Assembly: GCA_019925795.1 (NCBI GenBank)
Contig: CM034298.1
Coordinates: 24,295,556-24,359,555, forward strand
Source of the DNA: Dendrobium chrysotoxum
Taxonomy: Eukaryota; Streptophyta; Magnoliopsida; Asparagales; Orchidaceae
Direction: 5' to 3'
Length of the DNA stretch: 64,000 nucleotides
In this document: positions 34,983-46,838 of the stretch, piece by piece
Layout of the letters: each line of letters starts with the position of its first letter
Position numbering within the stretch: position 1 is the stretch's first letter
Notes under the pieces: generated by a model
The model's input: only the letters and a program-made list of their open reading frames with translations
Database searches by the model: none
Told to the model about the DNA's origin: nothing
Program-made: the position numbers and the translations under genes

Positions 34983-35764
34983 GCAAATAGCATACTTTTT
35001 TCAAGGGCTAAAAGGGCGGTTCAAGTTAGACAGCCGTGCCTTTAGCTAATGAAATGGCGGGAACCGCTGGAGCGGGCATCGGCAGAAGCAGGGCATGAGG
35101 AGCAGGACGCAGTGATGTCTACCTCCGAGTCTGAGTATTTCTACCTCACTCTGCGGGATGCCAAGAAATCGCTGAACATGAGGATAAATCTCATGGCGAA
35201 GGTGTCCAAGATCGGCACGGTTCTAAAATCCAGAGGCTCCGGTTCGTCTCACAACAAACCCTAGCTTTTTCTTTCCATCTATGATGGATTTTCATAGGGT
35301 CTTGGTAGGCGATTTATGATGTTTGCTGTGGTCTTAGCATCACCGCTTTGGATGATTAGGACGAAATGAGAACTTTTGGATTCTACGTGAGTTTATTGTC
35401 ATTGAAACTATTCTTCCTTTATTCGGGCATTGGTTAATAACTGTTTATAGCATCTCGTCCTTGTCAAAGTATAACTTTTTTTTCTTTTGATTCATATGGT
35501 CAAAATATTTAAATCCTTTTAGTCGAGGATATTTATCCCCTGATTAGCTAATTTTTTAAAGGGGAATTTGTACTTTCTTATCCTTTTGCTTCTTTGATGA
35601 AATAAAAAACAAAAAATTTTATGTTTGGTATTTATGGTTCTGTATTTTTCAATTCTTAGTAAACAAGGATAGTTAAAATTAATTTTTTTAGGTGTTAATT
35701 ATCTTCCTAATTATGTTCTTCTTCCTCTGCCTCCTTAGTGCATCCCATCTGACACTATTCGTCC
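34983..35764 (+). repeat. Duplicated host segment, copy 1, right part
   Basis: Aligns collinearly with 46366-46838 plus 48356-48685: for example ATAAATCTCATGGCGAAGGT against ATAAATCTCATGGCGAAAGT, and GAAACTATTCTTCCTTTATTC in both. Similarity stops at about 35764/48685. It is markedly more GC-rich than its surroundings over 35020-35270. Confidence 0.85.
35049..35264 (+). CDS. Hypothetical 71-residue protein in GC-rich island
   Basis: ATG at 35049; a second in-frame ATG at 35115 (residue 23) begins MSTSESEYFYLTLRDAKKSL and could be the true start. The product is basic and hydrophilic, with a likely helix around residues 32-56 (DAKKSLNMRINLMAKVSKIG), no membrane segment and no motif I recognise. 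It may be a first exon: the frame ends at TAG inside ACAAACCCTAG, a word common in plant leaders. The paralogous stretch at 46421-46640 has a one-base loss (CTCAAGATGCC against CTGCGGGATGCC) that ends its frame early, so only this copy is open. Gene status is unproven; a decayed gene fragment is the alternative. Confidence 0.35.
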   Translation: MKWREPLERASAEAGHEEQDAVMSTSESEYFYLTLRDAKKSLNMRINLMAKVSKIGTVLKSRGSGSSHNKP

Positions 35765-38119
35765 TTCCCAAATAGTTGGAATCTCTTGTTGGCTAGCCTC
35801 ACCTACATCCGTAGATATAGTACACATAAGCTATCAAGTGCAAAATCGTTGAGATAAACACCTGCCTAAACGAATCGTGTTTGGATCCTTTGAAGGAAAT
35901 CCTGTGATCTAGTGGTTTTGTTTCCTTGTGGATTAGATTTTTTTTTTAATTTCCTTATGGATTAGATAAACTTCAATTAACCATTAAATATTTATTGAGA
36001 AAAGGACCAATATGGTCCCTTAATTCTTTATGATGGACTAAAATGGTCCCTAAAAATGGTCTCAAACTATCTCGAGGGACCATTTTGGTCCATCAACTCT
36101 TTAAAATGAGATCATTTTGGTGCCATCATCTAAACTAATGGATGTTGGATTTAATGGTAATAAAATTAGGGGTATTTCAGAAATTTTTTAATTAAATTAT
36201 TTATTAGATATAATTTTCAAATAATTATAATTTTTCAAAAAAAAATTCAACTACAATACATACAAGTAGAAGTTCACAAAAGGACAATAATGAATTCAAG
36301 AGAATTACCATACCCTCTATTTATTAGATATAATGTTCTTATTAGCTATAGTCGAATTTTTCAATCTAATTTGATTAAAGATCATTTTATTAATTGTTTG
36401 TTTAAAAAGAGAAATTAATGGTAATTTTAGTTATAATTTTAAAAATTTAAGTCATATTTTATAAATTATGATTGGTAAAAATATTTATGACTAAAATGAA
36501 TATTTAACTATATTTTTATAAAAATTATAATTTAAAGTTATGGCTATACAATAAACATTAAAATGGGCGAAGAAATGGTTCATCGAGTATATTACTTAAA
36601 CTAATACTCGAGAGTCAAATATAATCCTTAATGAAAGAAAACAATCCAATTGAGAACAGATTGTAAGGAACTTTGGTTAAATTAAAATCAAGTGCCATAG
36701 ATTTTGCAGTCAGCTGGTAAATGGAGTGGAAACAGAATTTTATAAGCAAATCCCATGAGATGATAAACCAGTATAAAGTTTGGCAATAAAATATGTTTCA
36801 TCATCCAATTGCAAACGCAAAATTAGCTTTGGAGAAATAAGATGCCTCGTCAATTTTGTTACATTTGAGCAATGAAAATAAAATAAGTAGCATTATCCAA
36901 TTGCAAAAACAAAATCAAATTGTGAGCACTAAGATGTTGAGATCCTACCATGTCCAATGACCTAAAATTTTATAAGTATTTAAGCCCATATTCCCTAATG
37001 GCAGTAAAACAAAAAACAAAGGATTATGGAGTTTATTTTATTGGATACCTGTGTCCTCTCTTTCAAGAAGACTTAAAAAAGCTTAAAAACTCAAGCATTA
37101 CAACGACAAAATCAAATGAGCATCACAAGCTCCAAATCAATAAAATTAGAACAACCAAAGTTCCAACATTGATTCTCCAAATTATTTATTTTATTGGAGC
37201 AAATTACAACTTAGAAAGATAACACAAATTACAGCTCAACAGAAATCAATGAAAAATGGCTACCAAAAACTCATTCTATTAAATAAAAGTTCATTACATT
37301 TAAAATATCTTTAGAAAAATACATCAAGTAAAGCTGAAAATTGATCAATTTCATTGAAATGTTAAGACAACAAAATATAAATACTTCTATTTTTTTTTCA
37401 GTATATTCAAAAGTTTCACGTAATGCTGTCCACACCAATAATAAATGAATGAGTATTGTGAATGACATTCCAATTATATATGAATGTTATTCAAATCATG
37501 TTTGAATTGGGTTCAAACCAAGTTCAAATATTTTTTAATCATTTATGAAATTGGTTCAAACCTAGTTTTGTGACACTATGTTTGGTTCTATAAATAGTTT
37601 CCATTAAAATGACATTAATTCACATTGCTATTCTATTCCTTATAGCCAATATAAATCATATACTCAATTGTTGAAGAATCACTTTAATTATATATCCACA
37701 ACATTAAACATTGTCAAGACTTATCAATAATTATTGATGCCCAATTTAGCTACTTAATCTGATTCTAATTCATTTTCATGGTCTTGTTACAGTATTGTAG
37801 GAAGAAATCTTGCTGGAAAAATAATGAAAATTTAACAAGCGCTATAGGAGGAAATATATTGATGTGTATGAAGGAGCCTAGGAATGGTATTTTTTAGTGA
37901 TTTAAATGGGATATAGTTTGAAGGGATATAAGCATTTTGATGGTGTTTTCATCCAAAAAGAACTTTTATGAAAATTAGCCATATAAACAATTATGGGGAT
38001 CTTTCTCTAAATATGAGTATTATAAAGCATATAAAATTAAATTTCTCATTTTTTTATTGTACTACTGAAAAAAAATCTCTCATTCAAAAATAATGTTGTT
38101 ACCTTACATGATGGCATTC
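35765..38119. other. AT-rich DNA, no gene recognised
   Basis: I find no coding signal. A local inverted repeat pattern of AATGGTCCCT/AGGGACCATTTTGGTCC words at 36005-36125 resembles a small MITE or its relic. CCAATTGCAAA..CAAAAT words repeat at 36799 and 36897. The rest is featureless to me. Confidence 0.5.
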
Positions 38120-38500
38120 TAGGGGTGTAATCAACTCGAGTTAAGCTCGAGTCGATTGTGACTTGAGCTTGACTTAATGCGTTAAGTTATGGCTTAAACA
38201 TACACTCAACTCAATTAAGTTTATTATAAGCTCAAGCTTGATTCAATGTCGTGAGCTCGATTAGTAGCTTAAATCGATTAGCCATTAATGACATAACTTA
38301 GATTACTCAATGAATAAAAGTCTTGTATTAAAGTTAAAATAGAATTTTAATGTTGTTTTTTTTAAATACTCATCATGAGCTGCCTTAATGAGTCATGCAG
38401 ACCATGACTTAATAAGCCAAGCACTAGAGCCCATACATGAGTTAAGAGCCATCTTGACTCAATTAAATGCTTACTCCCTTCCACTGCCATCTCCCACTTA
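38120..38500 (+). mobile_element. hAT-like MITE ends (two, same orientation)
   Basis: TAGGGGTGTAATCAACTCGA at 38120 and TAGGGTTGTAACCAAGTCAA at 38499 are both typical left ends of hAT-type non-autonomous elements, followed by AGCTCGAGC/GAGCTTGA-type words. No matching right end was found, so boundaries are uncertain. Confidence 0.4.
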
Positions 38501-39261
38501 GGGTTGTAACCAAGTCAAGCTGAGCTAAGCATACTAGTTCAGATTTGGCTTGGGTATTATAAGTTGTTTAAGTTTGGTACAAGGTCAAGCCAAGCTTTCA
38601 TATCCATGTTCATACATGGCTTATTTAGAATTGTCTATGATCGAGCTTGCCTTATACTTGATTTGCTAAAATTTATTGGACTAGGACTTAAACAAGTTAA
38701 TAAATAAGTTCATAAACATATAATTATTAAATGAATTCCCCTGTTGTTATCATATTACCAATTTTTTGTTGGTCTAAATGAACAAAAAATTCAGTAAATT
38801 AAAAATTTGTATCTAACTATTTTGACACTAATTAAACAAGCACCAATCAAATAAGATAGTTGTTAGACTAAAAAGAATTAAGGATTAGAAAAAGTATTAA
38901 AGCTTTTAGGAGGACTTAAATGAAGACACTATAATGAGTTGATGACATGTTGGAGAAAATACATCGAAGGTTAAGACGACATATCAACTGTAGCAAGCTT
39001 AGAAGAATAACATGTGCTTACCTTTGGTTCTCGTACATACTTGTTTTGATTCTTATGTAGGCTTGTTGTAGAAGATGCATTGAGGGCTAAGATTGAGTGC
39101 TCATAAGCATGCATCGACACATTAACTTTACGTTGGTTGAGAGGAGAGGATGCAATATCCATAAGGTGTGCAAACTTAGCTCAATTTAATTATACCCCCA
39201 TTTTGTTTCTATACATATCTCAGAATATCTATATCATATTTAACGAAATTCTATAAATTGT
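38501..39261. other. AT-rich DNA after MITE-like end
   Basis: The first ~200 bases continue the AAGTCAAGC/CAAGCCAAGC word pattern of the second MITE-like end. The remainder shows no gene or repeat that I can name. Confidence 0.4.
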
Positions 39262-39264
39262 TAA

Positions 39265-39311
<47 letters not shown>

Positions 39312-39336
39312 ATATATATATATATATATATATATA
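39262..39336. repeat. Compound microsatellite (TAAA)n-(TA)n
   Basis: About 13 TAAA units run directly into about 11 TA units. Confidence 0.97.
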
Positions 39337-39863
39337 AAGCCTTTTTAAATTAGATTTCAGTATAGCCAAAATTCCTATGTTAAACTCTTAATATTACTGC
39401 ACATGTGAAATAGTGCCCTATAGCTTTAATAGCAGAATCCACTAAACTCAGCATGTACCAACTAAATTAATGATGTACGGTGATGATTTAAGCTCTTGGG
39501 AGAAGTGCAAGTAGTGGGAATATTTAATTCCTTTTTGCATTATTTAAACCGTACTCCATTTTACCTAGTTGAAGCTCTCGGCTATACAATCCAGAACAGC
39601 AATTTTTTGTGGCGTGAAAGGGAGGTTGTCTGGAAGGAGGGAATTCAGATGATGTAGTGGGTTTTGGCAGGGAAATGTCGCTGAAAGGAAGAATAGTAGA
39701 GGAGAAGAAGAGGGGAAAAGAGTAAGAGGGGAAAAGTATAAGAGGAGAAAGAAGAGGAAGAAGGAGAAACAAGGGAAAAGGTAATAATGTGTTATTGTGT
39801 ATATAGATAGGTAGTTTGTGCAAATGATTGTTTCGTGTAAAGTGTTAACTTAAATTTACTTGA
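39337..39863. other. Non-coding stretch with purine-rich block
   Basis: 39660-39785 is a GA-rich block (AGAGGAGAAGAAGAGGGG). The open minus-strand frame across it encodes a Pro/Leu/Phe/Ser-rich string caused by base composition and is not called as a gene. Confidence 0.5.
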
Positions 39864-41334
39864 TTGTTGAAGTGTGGAAAAACTATTGGACCTGATGATA
39901 TTTTAATAGAGGTGTGGAAATGCTTAGGTGATGAAGGAATTTTTTGGCTTACTAAACTCTTTAATATTATTTTGAAGACTAAAAAGATGCTTGATGAGTG
40001 GAGAATAAATGTGTTGATTACTATTTTTAAAAATAAATGTGATACACAAGATTGTGCGAATTATAGAGGAATTAAGTTGATGTGTCATACTTTAAAATTT
40101 TGGGAAAGAGTTATGGAGCATAGGTTACAACGTGATACTAATGTTTCTCAAAATCAATTTGGATTCATGCTGGGTAGGTTTACTATGGAAGCTTTTCATT
40201 TATTGAGAGGGTTGATGGAGAAGTTTAGAGAGAATAAGGAGGATCTACATATGGTATTTATTGATTTAGAGAATGCATATGATAAAGTTCTAGGAGAAGT
40301 TCTATGGAGAGTTCTAGAAAAGAAAGGGGTTAATAATGCTTATATTTAAGTCATTAAGGATATGTATGTAGGAGCTATTACTTGTGTTCAAATACAAGGT
40401 GGTTTGACCAAGTATTTTCCTATTTCAGTTGGATTACATCAAGGATCAGCCTTAAGCCCTTATCTTTTTGCTTTAGTCATGGATGTTCTTACTAGACATT
40501 TGCAAGAGGATGTACCCTGGTGTATGCTTTTTGTTGATGATATTCTTTTTGTTGATAAGACAAGAGAGGGAGTTGAAGGTAAATTCGAATTATGGAGGTC
40601 AACCTTAGAGTCTAAAGGTTTTCATTTGAGTATATCTAAAACCGAATATGTGGAGTGTAATTTTAGTAGTAATAGATTTAGTGCGAGGTTTGTGACTTGG
40701 AGCGATCAAGTCAATAATAAGTGTACTCGTTTTAGATATCTTAGGTCTATTGTTTAGAGTGATGATGAAATAGATGGGGATATTATTAGTAGAATTCAAG
40801 TTGGATGGTTGAAGTGGAGGAATGCTTCGGGTTTGTTGTGTGATAGAAAAGTACATTCAAACTTAACGGAAAATTTTATAAGATTGTGGTGAGACCTGCA
40901 ATGCTTTATGCGTAGAATGTTGGCCATTAAAAGAGAAGCATAATATTAAGTTAAGTGTTGTTGAGATGAGGATGCTCAGGTGGTTGAGTGGATTTACTCT
41001 TAGAGACAGGATACGAAACGAGCATATTCGTGAAAAGGTTAGAGTAGCTCCAATGACAGATAATATTAGAGAGAGTCGCCTTAGATGTTTTGGTCATATA
41101 AAATGGCAGCCTTCCGATGACCCTATTAGGAGAGGAGATGTATTAGATTTGGCCTATGTTAAGAAAGGTAGAGGTAGACCTAAAAAGATTTGGTTAGGAA
41201 ATATTAGAAATGACCTTTCTTTATTAGATTTAAATAATAATTTGACTCTTAACAGGACACAATGGAGAAAAAATATTTATGTAGCCGACCGCACGTAGTG
41301 GGCTAAAGGTTTGATGTTATTGTTGCTGTTGTTT
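39864..41334 (+). pseudogene. RTE-type LINE, 5'-truncated
   Basis: RT blocks in order: TIGPDDILIEVWK, NYRGIKLM, SQNQFGFMLGR (family Q-x-GF), VFIDLENAYDKV, GLHQGSALSPYLFALVMD, then FVDDILFVD (39864-40757, with one stop at 40347). It continues as RFRYLRSIV, MRMLRWLSGFTL, RLRCFGHI and KKGRGRPKKIW (40966-41298), the characteristic C-terminal block of plant RTE elements. The 3' end (TGATGTTATTGTTGCTGTTG, ending about 41334) resembles the TTG-rich tail of RTEs rather than poly-A. The N-terminal endonuclease is missing. The conserved F-A-DD is V-DD here. Clear target duplications were not found. Confidence 0.85.
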
Positions 41335-41335
41335 A

Positions 41336-42772
41336 GGACTTCTGTAGTATATAGGGAGGAAAATTTAGGGAATTTCATTATGTATGAGGAGAGAGAATTG
41401 GAAGGTATGTGTGTTAGAAATTGATTATTTGGATTAGAATGGAATTATAAATTTAAGCTAGCTGAGTTGGTGTGGGTACCTTACACCCTCAAGCGGATGC
41501 TAGATGTCCGACTTGGTGAGTTAACACGCTGAGGAGGTAAGATACATATTTTTAGTATAATATGCAAATTAATTGAGTTTTATTTGTATACATGCATTTG
41601 AATTAGTTCTGGGTGACATATATCTTCGTACTCTTGCCTATTGGGATTAAGCCTAAAATTATGATCCATGCAACCATTCCACATGTAACTTTCTACAATA
41701 GGTGATTTTGTTATATGATGCTATTATGTATAATTTTGTCATACGAGAATTTGTATCATATGATTTATACAGTCATACCTACTTATATGTTGATACACTC
41801 AATAGCATATCAACCTACATGCATGTGCATATTTATATATATAGTCAAATGTCACACAACCCTGAAAGGAAAATGCAATGATTAGATAATCATAAGAAAA
41901 TATCATGTTAGGTGATAGGTGCGTCAGGCAATATGACCCTTATGGGCAGTGCGACCTCAGTATGATATGAAGTTTTTGGGCTATGAGATAAATCCTATGG
42001 GTTATAGAGGAAGTGCGAACTTACGAGCCTACGGACGATGGCCTAGACATTTGGACATGACATCTTCTGAGGCTGAAAGAAGAATTAAGAAATGAATTTA
42101 AGTCTATTTATGATTACCTATATTAATATATGATGCATACATTGTAAACAGCTTGCAATATATGACTTTCGGACAATGTATAATTTTTACATTGAATGCA
42201 TTTAGCCTAATATGTTGATATTAATATTACATTCCGCATAGTTCCTACATGTAGTTATTTTCACATGTTATGTTATAACATACTATTCATAATTCTTGTT
42301 TAATGGTTACTTCTAGTTTTCTTACATTTACCTGTTGATGCACATGTTAATTATTGTTTTCCTATACTTTACTATTATCTTAAAGTTGCATATTTTTTTG
42401 GACATCATAGCTCAACAGATATTTATTCTGATTATTCTTGGAAAGAGGAAAGATAAGGTTAAACTAGAATAGTTTCAGGTTCAATTTTTATTTTATGTTT
42501 ATTTTTGTTGATGTAAAAAGATCTCTTTTGAGGTTAGTAGTCTGCCAATAGTTATATGTTTGGGTTTCTTGTAGTTTCTTTTTAAATGACAATTTTGGAA
42601 AAGAAATTTTGATAGCTTCCGCTTATGATGAATATTTTAAGTTATGATTTCTTTCAAAATTATTCTGCATTTAGATTATAGGAATTATATTGAAAGGTAA
42701 TGTAAAGTAAGTGAATAACTACATCCTCTTTGTTGTGTTCCGCGTCGCTATTTAAAATAGTTGGGCGTGACA
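41336..42772 (+). repeat. LTR remnant of Ty3/gypsy (Tekay/Del-like) element
   Basis: Bases 41900-42450 match the reverse complement of 60660-59940, for example TGGGCAGTGCGACCTC, GATATGAAGT, and CATTGAATGCATTTAGC. It ends GTTGGGCGTGACA at 42772, a typical LTR end in this lineage. No PBS follows (CAAGATGTGTTT), so it is a solo or deleted LTR. The left boundary against the RTE tail is uncertain. Confidence 0.55.
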
Positions 42773-43233
42773 CAAGATGTGTTTACTTTTGAAGATTTGA
42801 ATTCTCAGCATAATTCTAACTATACAGTCATATAAACACATCTCATGTGACATCGGGAAAATAAAGTGTGGAGATTGAAAGCAATAAAAATGCATAATGA
42901 TTTATGAAAATGAAAGTAAGGGAGGAAACAGGTTGCCTAGCATTTTTAATAAATATATATTATAGTAATATTAAATAATTAATTAAACAAGTTGTATTTA
43001 AAAAAATTAATTAAATATTTTACCAGCCATCATTGAACCTAATATCAAGTCTTAAACGTGTTACTTGTTGAACAATAAACAAGTGTTTTTGAACATAAAT
43101 AAATAAGATAGTGTTTAAGCTTGGTTCATTTCATGTCCAAGGTTTTAAAAAAATATTCAAATCGGTTCAATTACAAACTTAAATGTGTATTAATTGAATT
43201 AATTTGAACTATTTATCAAGTGTATTGTGCATT
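42773..43233. other. AT-rich DNA, no gene recognised
   Basis: No coding trace or repeat match within the window was found here. Confidence 0.4.
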
Positions 43234-43492
43234 TAGGGCTGTAACTAAACAAGTGTACTAGATGAATAACTCAATATTCATTCATATAATGCTCATTTAT
43301 ATTCATTTATTTATATATTGGTATAAAATTTTAAAACCATATCATATAAATTAATAAGTTTGAACACTTACTTGCTTGTTCATTTAGATTCATGAATGTG
43401 TTCGTTTGTTGTTTAATAAGTACTTTTATGAACCTAGTAAAATACTCATATAATATTGACTTAATTCTGTATTTGATAACAATAAAGTATTT

Positions 43493-43511
43493 GATAACTT
43501 ATTATTGTTCC
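43493..43511 (+). repeat. Target-site duplication, left copy
   Basis: GATAACTTATTATTGTTCC, 19 bases, identical to 45934-45952. Confidence 0.95.
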
Positions 43512-44614
43512 ATGTCAGATCAGATTTTACTTGCACAAGAACTTTTTAACCAAATACAGAATTGATATGGAACAAGCTTATGATAGTATGAGTTGGTCCA
43601 CCCTCATTCAAGTGCTTGATGGTTTTGGGTTTCCAAATAAATTCTCTAACCTTATTATGGAGTGTGTGAAGAGGCCTAAATTTTCTATTATGGTGAATGG
43701 TGGGCAGTCAGATTGGATTGAAGCTAGAAGTGGGTTTAGACAAGGCTGTTCTTTGTCTGCTTACCTCTTCATCATGTGCTCCCAGTTATTGACGGATGCC
43801 TTTCCTCAGATAGGAAAGAAGGTGGGTATAAGGGTAGCTCCCAATGCTCCTTTAATGTCTCACCTAATGTATGCTGATGACATAATGATTTTTTATGAGG
43901 CCAACCTTAAAAAGCTTGAAGAAAGTGAAGAAAATTGCTGGAGATTATTGTGATTGGACTGGTCAGAAGATTAATGTGATTAAATTTTCTATTCTTTTTG
44001 GGAAGTCGGTCAAGATGAAGAAAAGGAGAGCTCTCTCAAAGTTATTTGGCTTCAAAGTGGTGTATGAAATGGAATATCTAGGGATTAAAATTGCCTTAAG
44101 AAGAATGGTTTTTTCAGATTTTCTGAATCTTTTAGTTAAAGCTGTTAGTTGATTGAGTTCATGGGGAAATAAATTTATGTCACTTGTTGGTAAACTTACT
44201 CTGTTGAATTCGGCTCTTCTTTCACTTCCTATTTTTATTGCTACCCATACATTAATCCCAATGGGTGTCTTAAACGATTTTGAAAAGATGTGCAGAAATT
44301 TTTTATGGCATAAGAATGACACTACGAAGGGCCTTCATTATGTTGCTTGGGATGTTCTTTGTATGTCGAAAAGAGATGGTGGGTGGGGGTTGCAATCAAT
44401 TGTGAAGAAAGTAAGCCCTTTGAGAGCTAAGTTTGCTTGGAACTTTATATCAAAGCCTAACTCTCTTCTCAACAAAACATTGGCGTCAAGATATGGAACG
44501 GATTTGTGGAATGCAGATTGCAGGAATCACTCTTCTTCAGCGTGGAAGATTGTATTAAATGGAGCTAAATCTCTTCATCCAATTGTGAGATGGAAGGTGT
44601 CTACTGGAATGTAA
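43512..44614 (+). pseudogene. LINE reverse transcriptase, broken
   Basis: It opens with SDQILLAQELF, loses a few residues, then continues DMEQAYDSMSW, SGFRQGCSLSAYLFIM and LMYADDIMIF (catalytic Y-A-DD intact). Frames 43531-43953, 43895-44152 and 44153-44614 follow each other with a frameshift near 43930 and a TGA at 44150. The thumb-like blocks GQKINVIKFSI, WGNKFMSLVGKLTLLNS and FAWNFISKPNSLLN are also visible. The endonuclease and ORF1 are absent, as expected from 5' truncation. Confidence 0.9.
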
Positions 44615-44626
44615 ATAAATACCATC

Positions 44627-45020
44627 ATGGATACTTGGATTTTGAATAGAAGCATCATTAAATGGCCAACCTTTGTTGCTAATATGATTGAGAAAACGAT
44701 TTTACTTTCTGGATTCATATGTGAGGGGAAGTGGAATGAATGTAAATTGAAGAAATTTTTCGGCCAGCAGCTAGTGGAGATCATCCTTTCTGTTCCTATT
44801 CAATCTGAGATGCTGAAAGATCAAATGGAGATGCAGTTCAAAAGTTTTGGTAAGACAATTTCTGCCTTAGCTATGAAGGAAACTTATGCTGATGACGTGA
44901 CGGATGAATACTGGATATGGATGAAGAAACTTAAATTAAGACCAAGCATTGCTTTGTTCTGGTGGCGTTTGAAGAAAAATGCATTTCCAGTAACCATTTT
45001 CTTCACTATAGAAGGCTAGT
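44627..45020 (+). pseudogene. LINE region between RT and zinc-binding domain
   Basis: MDTWILNRSIIKWP through LRPSIALFWWRLKKNAFP, the linker leading to the zf-RVT domain. The frame follows a TAA at 44612 and ends at a frameshift near 45000, where the next frame takes over with RRLVDGNGFPKGC. It served here as the template for ordering the split LINE at 15-35 kb. Confidence 0.85.
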
Positions 45021-45783
45021 GGACGGTAACGGCTTCCCAAAAGGATGTGATGCTGATGAAAATCCTGAACATGTTGCGGTCACCTGTAAGAAGCTACATC
45101 AAGTATTCAATTTCATTGCTAAATGGGGCTTTGGAATTCATGCTTTCCATTCTTTGGAGGAATGTTATGATAAATTGAAGCTTCTTGCGAATTCTAATCC
45201 TTTCATTGGAAACCTGTATTGCTCTATAGTCTTTTTCTGTTGGAAGAGAAGGAATAAAATTGTTCATAATGATGTGGAAGATGGTTCATCTTATATAGCA
45301 GTTAATTCTATAAGCCATGCGGTTGCCTCATTTTCGACTAATCTCATTTGGGAAAATTGGGATGCTAATCAGCGGAAGCTGTCTCCTTCATCTTGGCGTC
45401 CTCCTCCTCCTAAATGGATCAAAGCTAATGTTGATGCTGCATTAAAAAGTACAAACAATGCTGGTATTGGTGGTGTATTCAGGGATTGCAAAGGTAGATT
45501 CTTATGTTCTTTTGGCTTCAATTGTCTTCATTGGGATTGCACTCAAGTGGAGATATTATCTATTCTTTCTCTAAAGAAAGTTATTCAGGATTGGATGTTT
45601 GAAGCGGAAGGTATCATTATTGAAAGTGATAACTTTAATGTTGTCAAACTTTTCCAAGATATTTTGAATAAGGTTGAAGTAAAGGAGAACTCGCTAGATC
45701 CGAAGGATTTGGGCTTCCTTGGGGATTTTAAACATGTTTTATTTCTTTTTTCAAATAGAGATTATAATAAGTTAGCGAATTGA
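44962..45783 (+). pseudogene. LINE zf-RVT and RNase H-like (RVT_3) C-terminus
   Basis: Zinc-binding pattern GC.ADENPEHVAVTCKK (near 45038), then a hydrophobic helix region with FFCWKRRNKIVHN, a proline-rich linker (SSWRPPPPKW), and the RNase H-like domain: IKANVDAALKS, GIGGVFRDCKGRFLCSF, VEILSILSLKKVI and IIIESDN, with NKLAN at the end. The frame is open for 273 codons, the longest in the window. Catalytic Asp/Glu positions (NVDA, VEIL, ESDN) appear kept. Confidence 0.9.
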
Positions 45784-45933
45784 TGTGCTAACTTAGCTCT
45801 TGTTTCTAATTTTTTTTGGAAGACATTTGCTCTAATAATATTCCTCCTTCCTTTCTTAATTTGTTAAAGGAGGAATGTGATTGTAAGTAGTTGTCTTTAA
45901 TAAAAATTGCTATATACATTTTCTTCAAAAAAA

Positions 45934-45952
45934 GATAACTTATTATTGTTCC
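45934..45952 (+). repeat. Target-site duplication, right copy
   Basis: Identical 19 bases to 43493-43511, directly after the A-rich LINE tail. Confidence 0.95.
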
Positions 45953-46838
45953 TTTATAAATTTTCTTATATTATATAGTTTATAAATTAAAAATATTATT
46001 AGAGATATATGTATGATGATAATATCAAATAAATAACTAGATATATATATTTAAATATTTTATTATTATTATTTAAATTTCATAAAATATGTTAAATAAT
46101 ATATAATGAATAATCCCAAATTTTTATTAAAATCTATTATTCTAATTATGTCTACTAATTAGATTATATTTTTAAATTATTGATGTAAAATTTGTAATTA
46201 ATTATGTATGATTAAAGCTTGATTATGAAGAACTTGATAATATTCTAAAGTTATGATCATGTTCAAGTTCACCTAAAATAAATTTGAAGGCAATACTTGT
46301 TAAACTAAGTTGATTTACATCCCTATACATTGGTTTCTCCTTGTTTAGCTCTCACAAGCGAATACAAACTTTTCTAGGGCAATAAGGGTAGTTCAAGTTC
46401 GACGAACATGCTGTTTACTACTGAAATGGCAAGAGTCTCAAGAGGGGATCATCCACAGAAGCAAAAACTCGAAGAGCCGAATGTAGTGATGTCTCCTTCC
46501 AAGTTTGATTGCTTGTTCTTCACTCTCAAGATGCCAAGAAATTGCTAAACATAAGGATAAATCTCATGGCGAAAGTCTCCATGATACAAACGGCTCTAAC
46601 ATTTAGAGGCTTCGATTCATCTCTGAACAAACCATAGGTCTTTCTTTCCATTTATAGTGGATTTTTCATAGTTTCTTGGCAGGGGATTTATGGTCTTTGC
46701 TATGGTTTGACATCATAGCTTCAGATGATTAGGACAAAATGAAAACTTTTGGATTTTGCCAGAGTTTGTTGTCATTGAAACTATTCTTCCTTTATTCAAA
46801 CATTGATTAATAACTCTTTATAGCATCTCATCCTGTTC
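45953..46838 (+). repeat. Duplicated host segment, copy 2, left and middle part
   Basis: 45953-46365 corresponds to 14846-15266, and 46366-46838 to 34990-35470, in the same order and direction. The counterpart of the 71-codon ORF (46421-46640) is frameshifted and has lost several CpG sites to TpG/CpA. The copy is interrupted at 46839 by an LTR and resumes at about 48356. Confidence 0.82.

Larger units (their letters stand above)
43512..45933 (+). mobile_element. L1-type LINE, 5'-truncated, with perfect 19-bp TSD
   Basis: It starts inside the RT domain and ends with a short A-rich tail (CAAAAAAA at 45926-45933), followed by the right copy of the duplication. The perfect TSD and fairly long open frames make it one of the younger insertions in the window. 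It sits inside the MITE. Confidence 0.93.
43234..46324 (+). mobile_element. hAT-like MITE split by a LINE insertion
   Basis: The left end TAGGGCTGTAACTAAACAAG (43234) and the right end ACTTGTTAAACTAAG...TTTACATCCCTA (to 46324) are imperfect inverted termini. Between them lie 43254-43511 and 45953-46290, AT-rich and non-coding. The LINE 43512-45933 accounts for the interruption. I could not confirm an 8-bp target duplication. Confidence 0.45.

Noticed and set aside
39524..39823. Minus-strand 99-codon frame
   Set aside because: Low-complexity Pro/Leu/Phe/Ser string produced by a GA-rich block on the plus strand.
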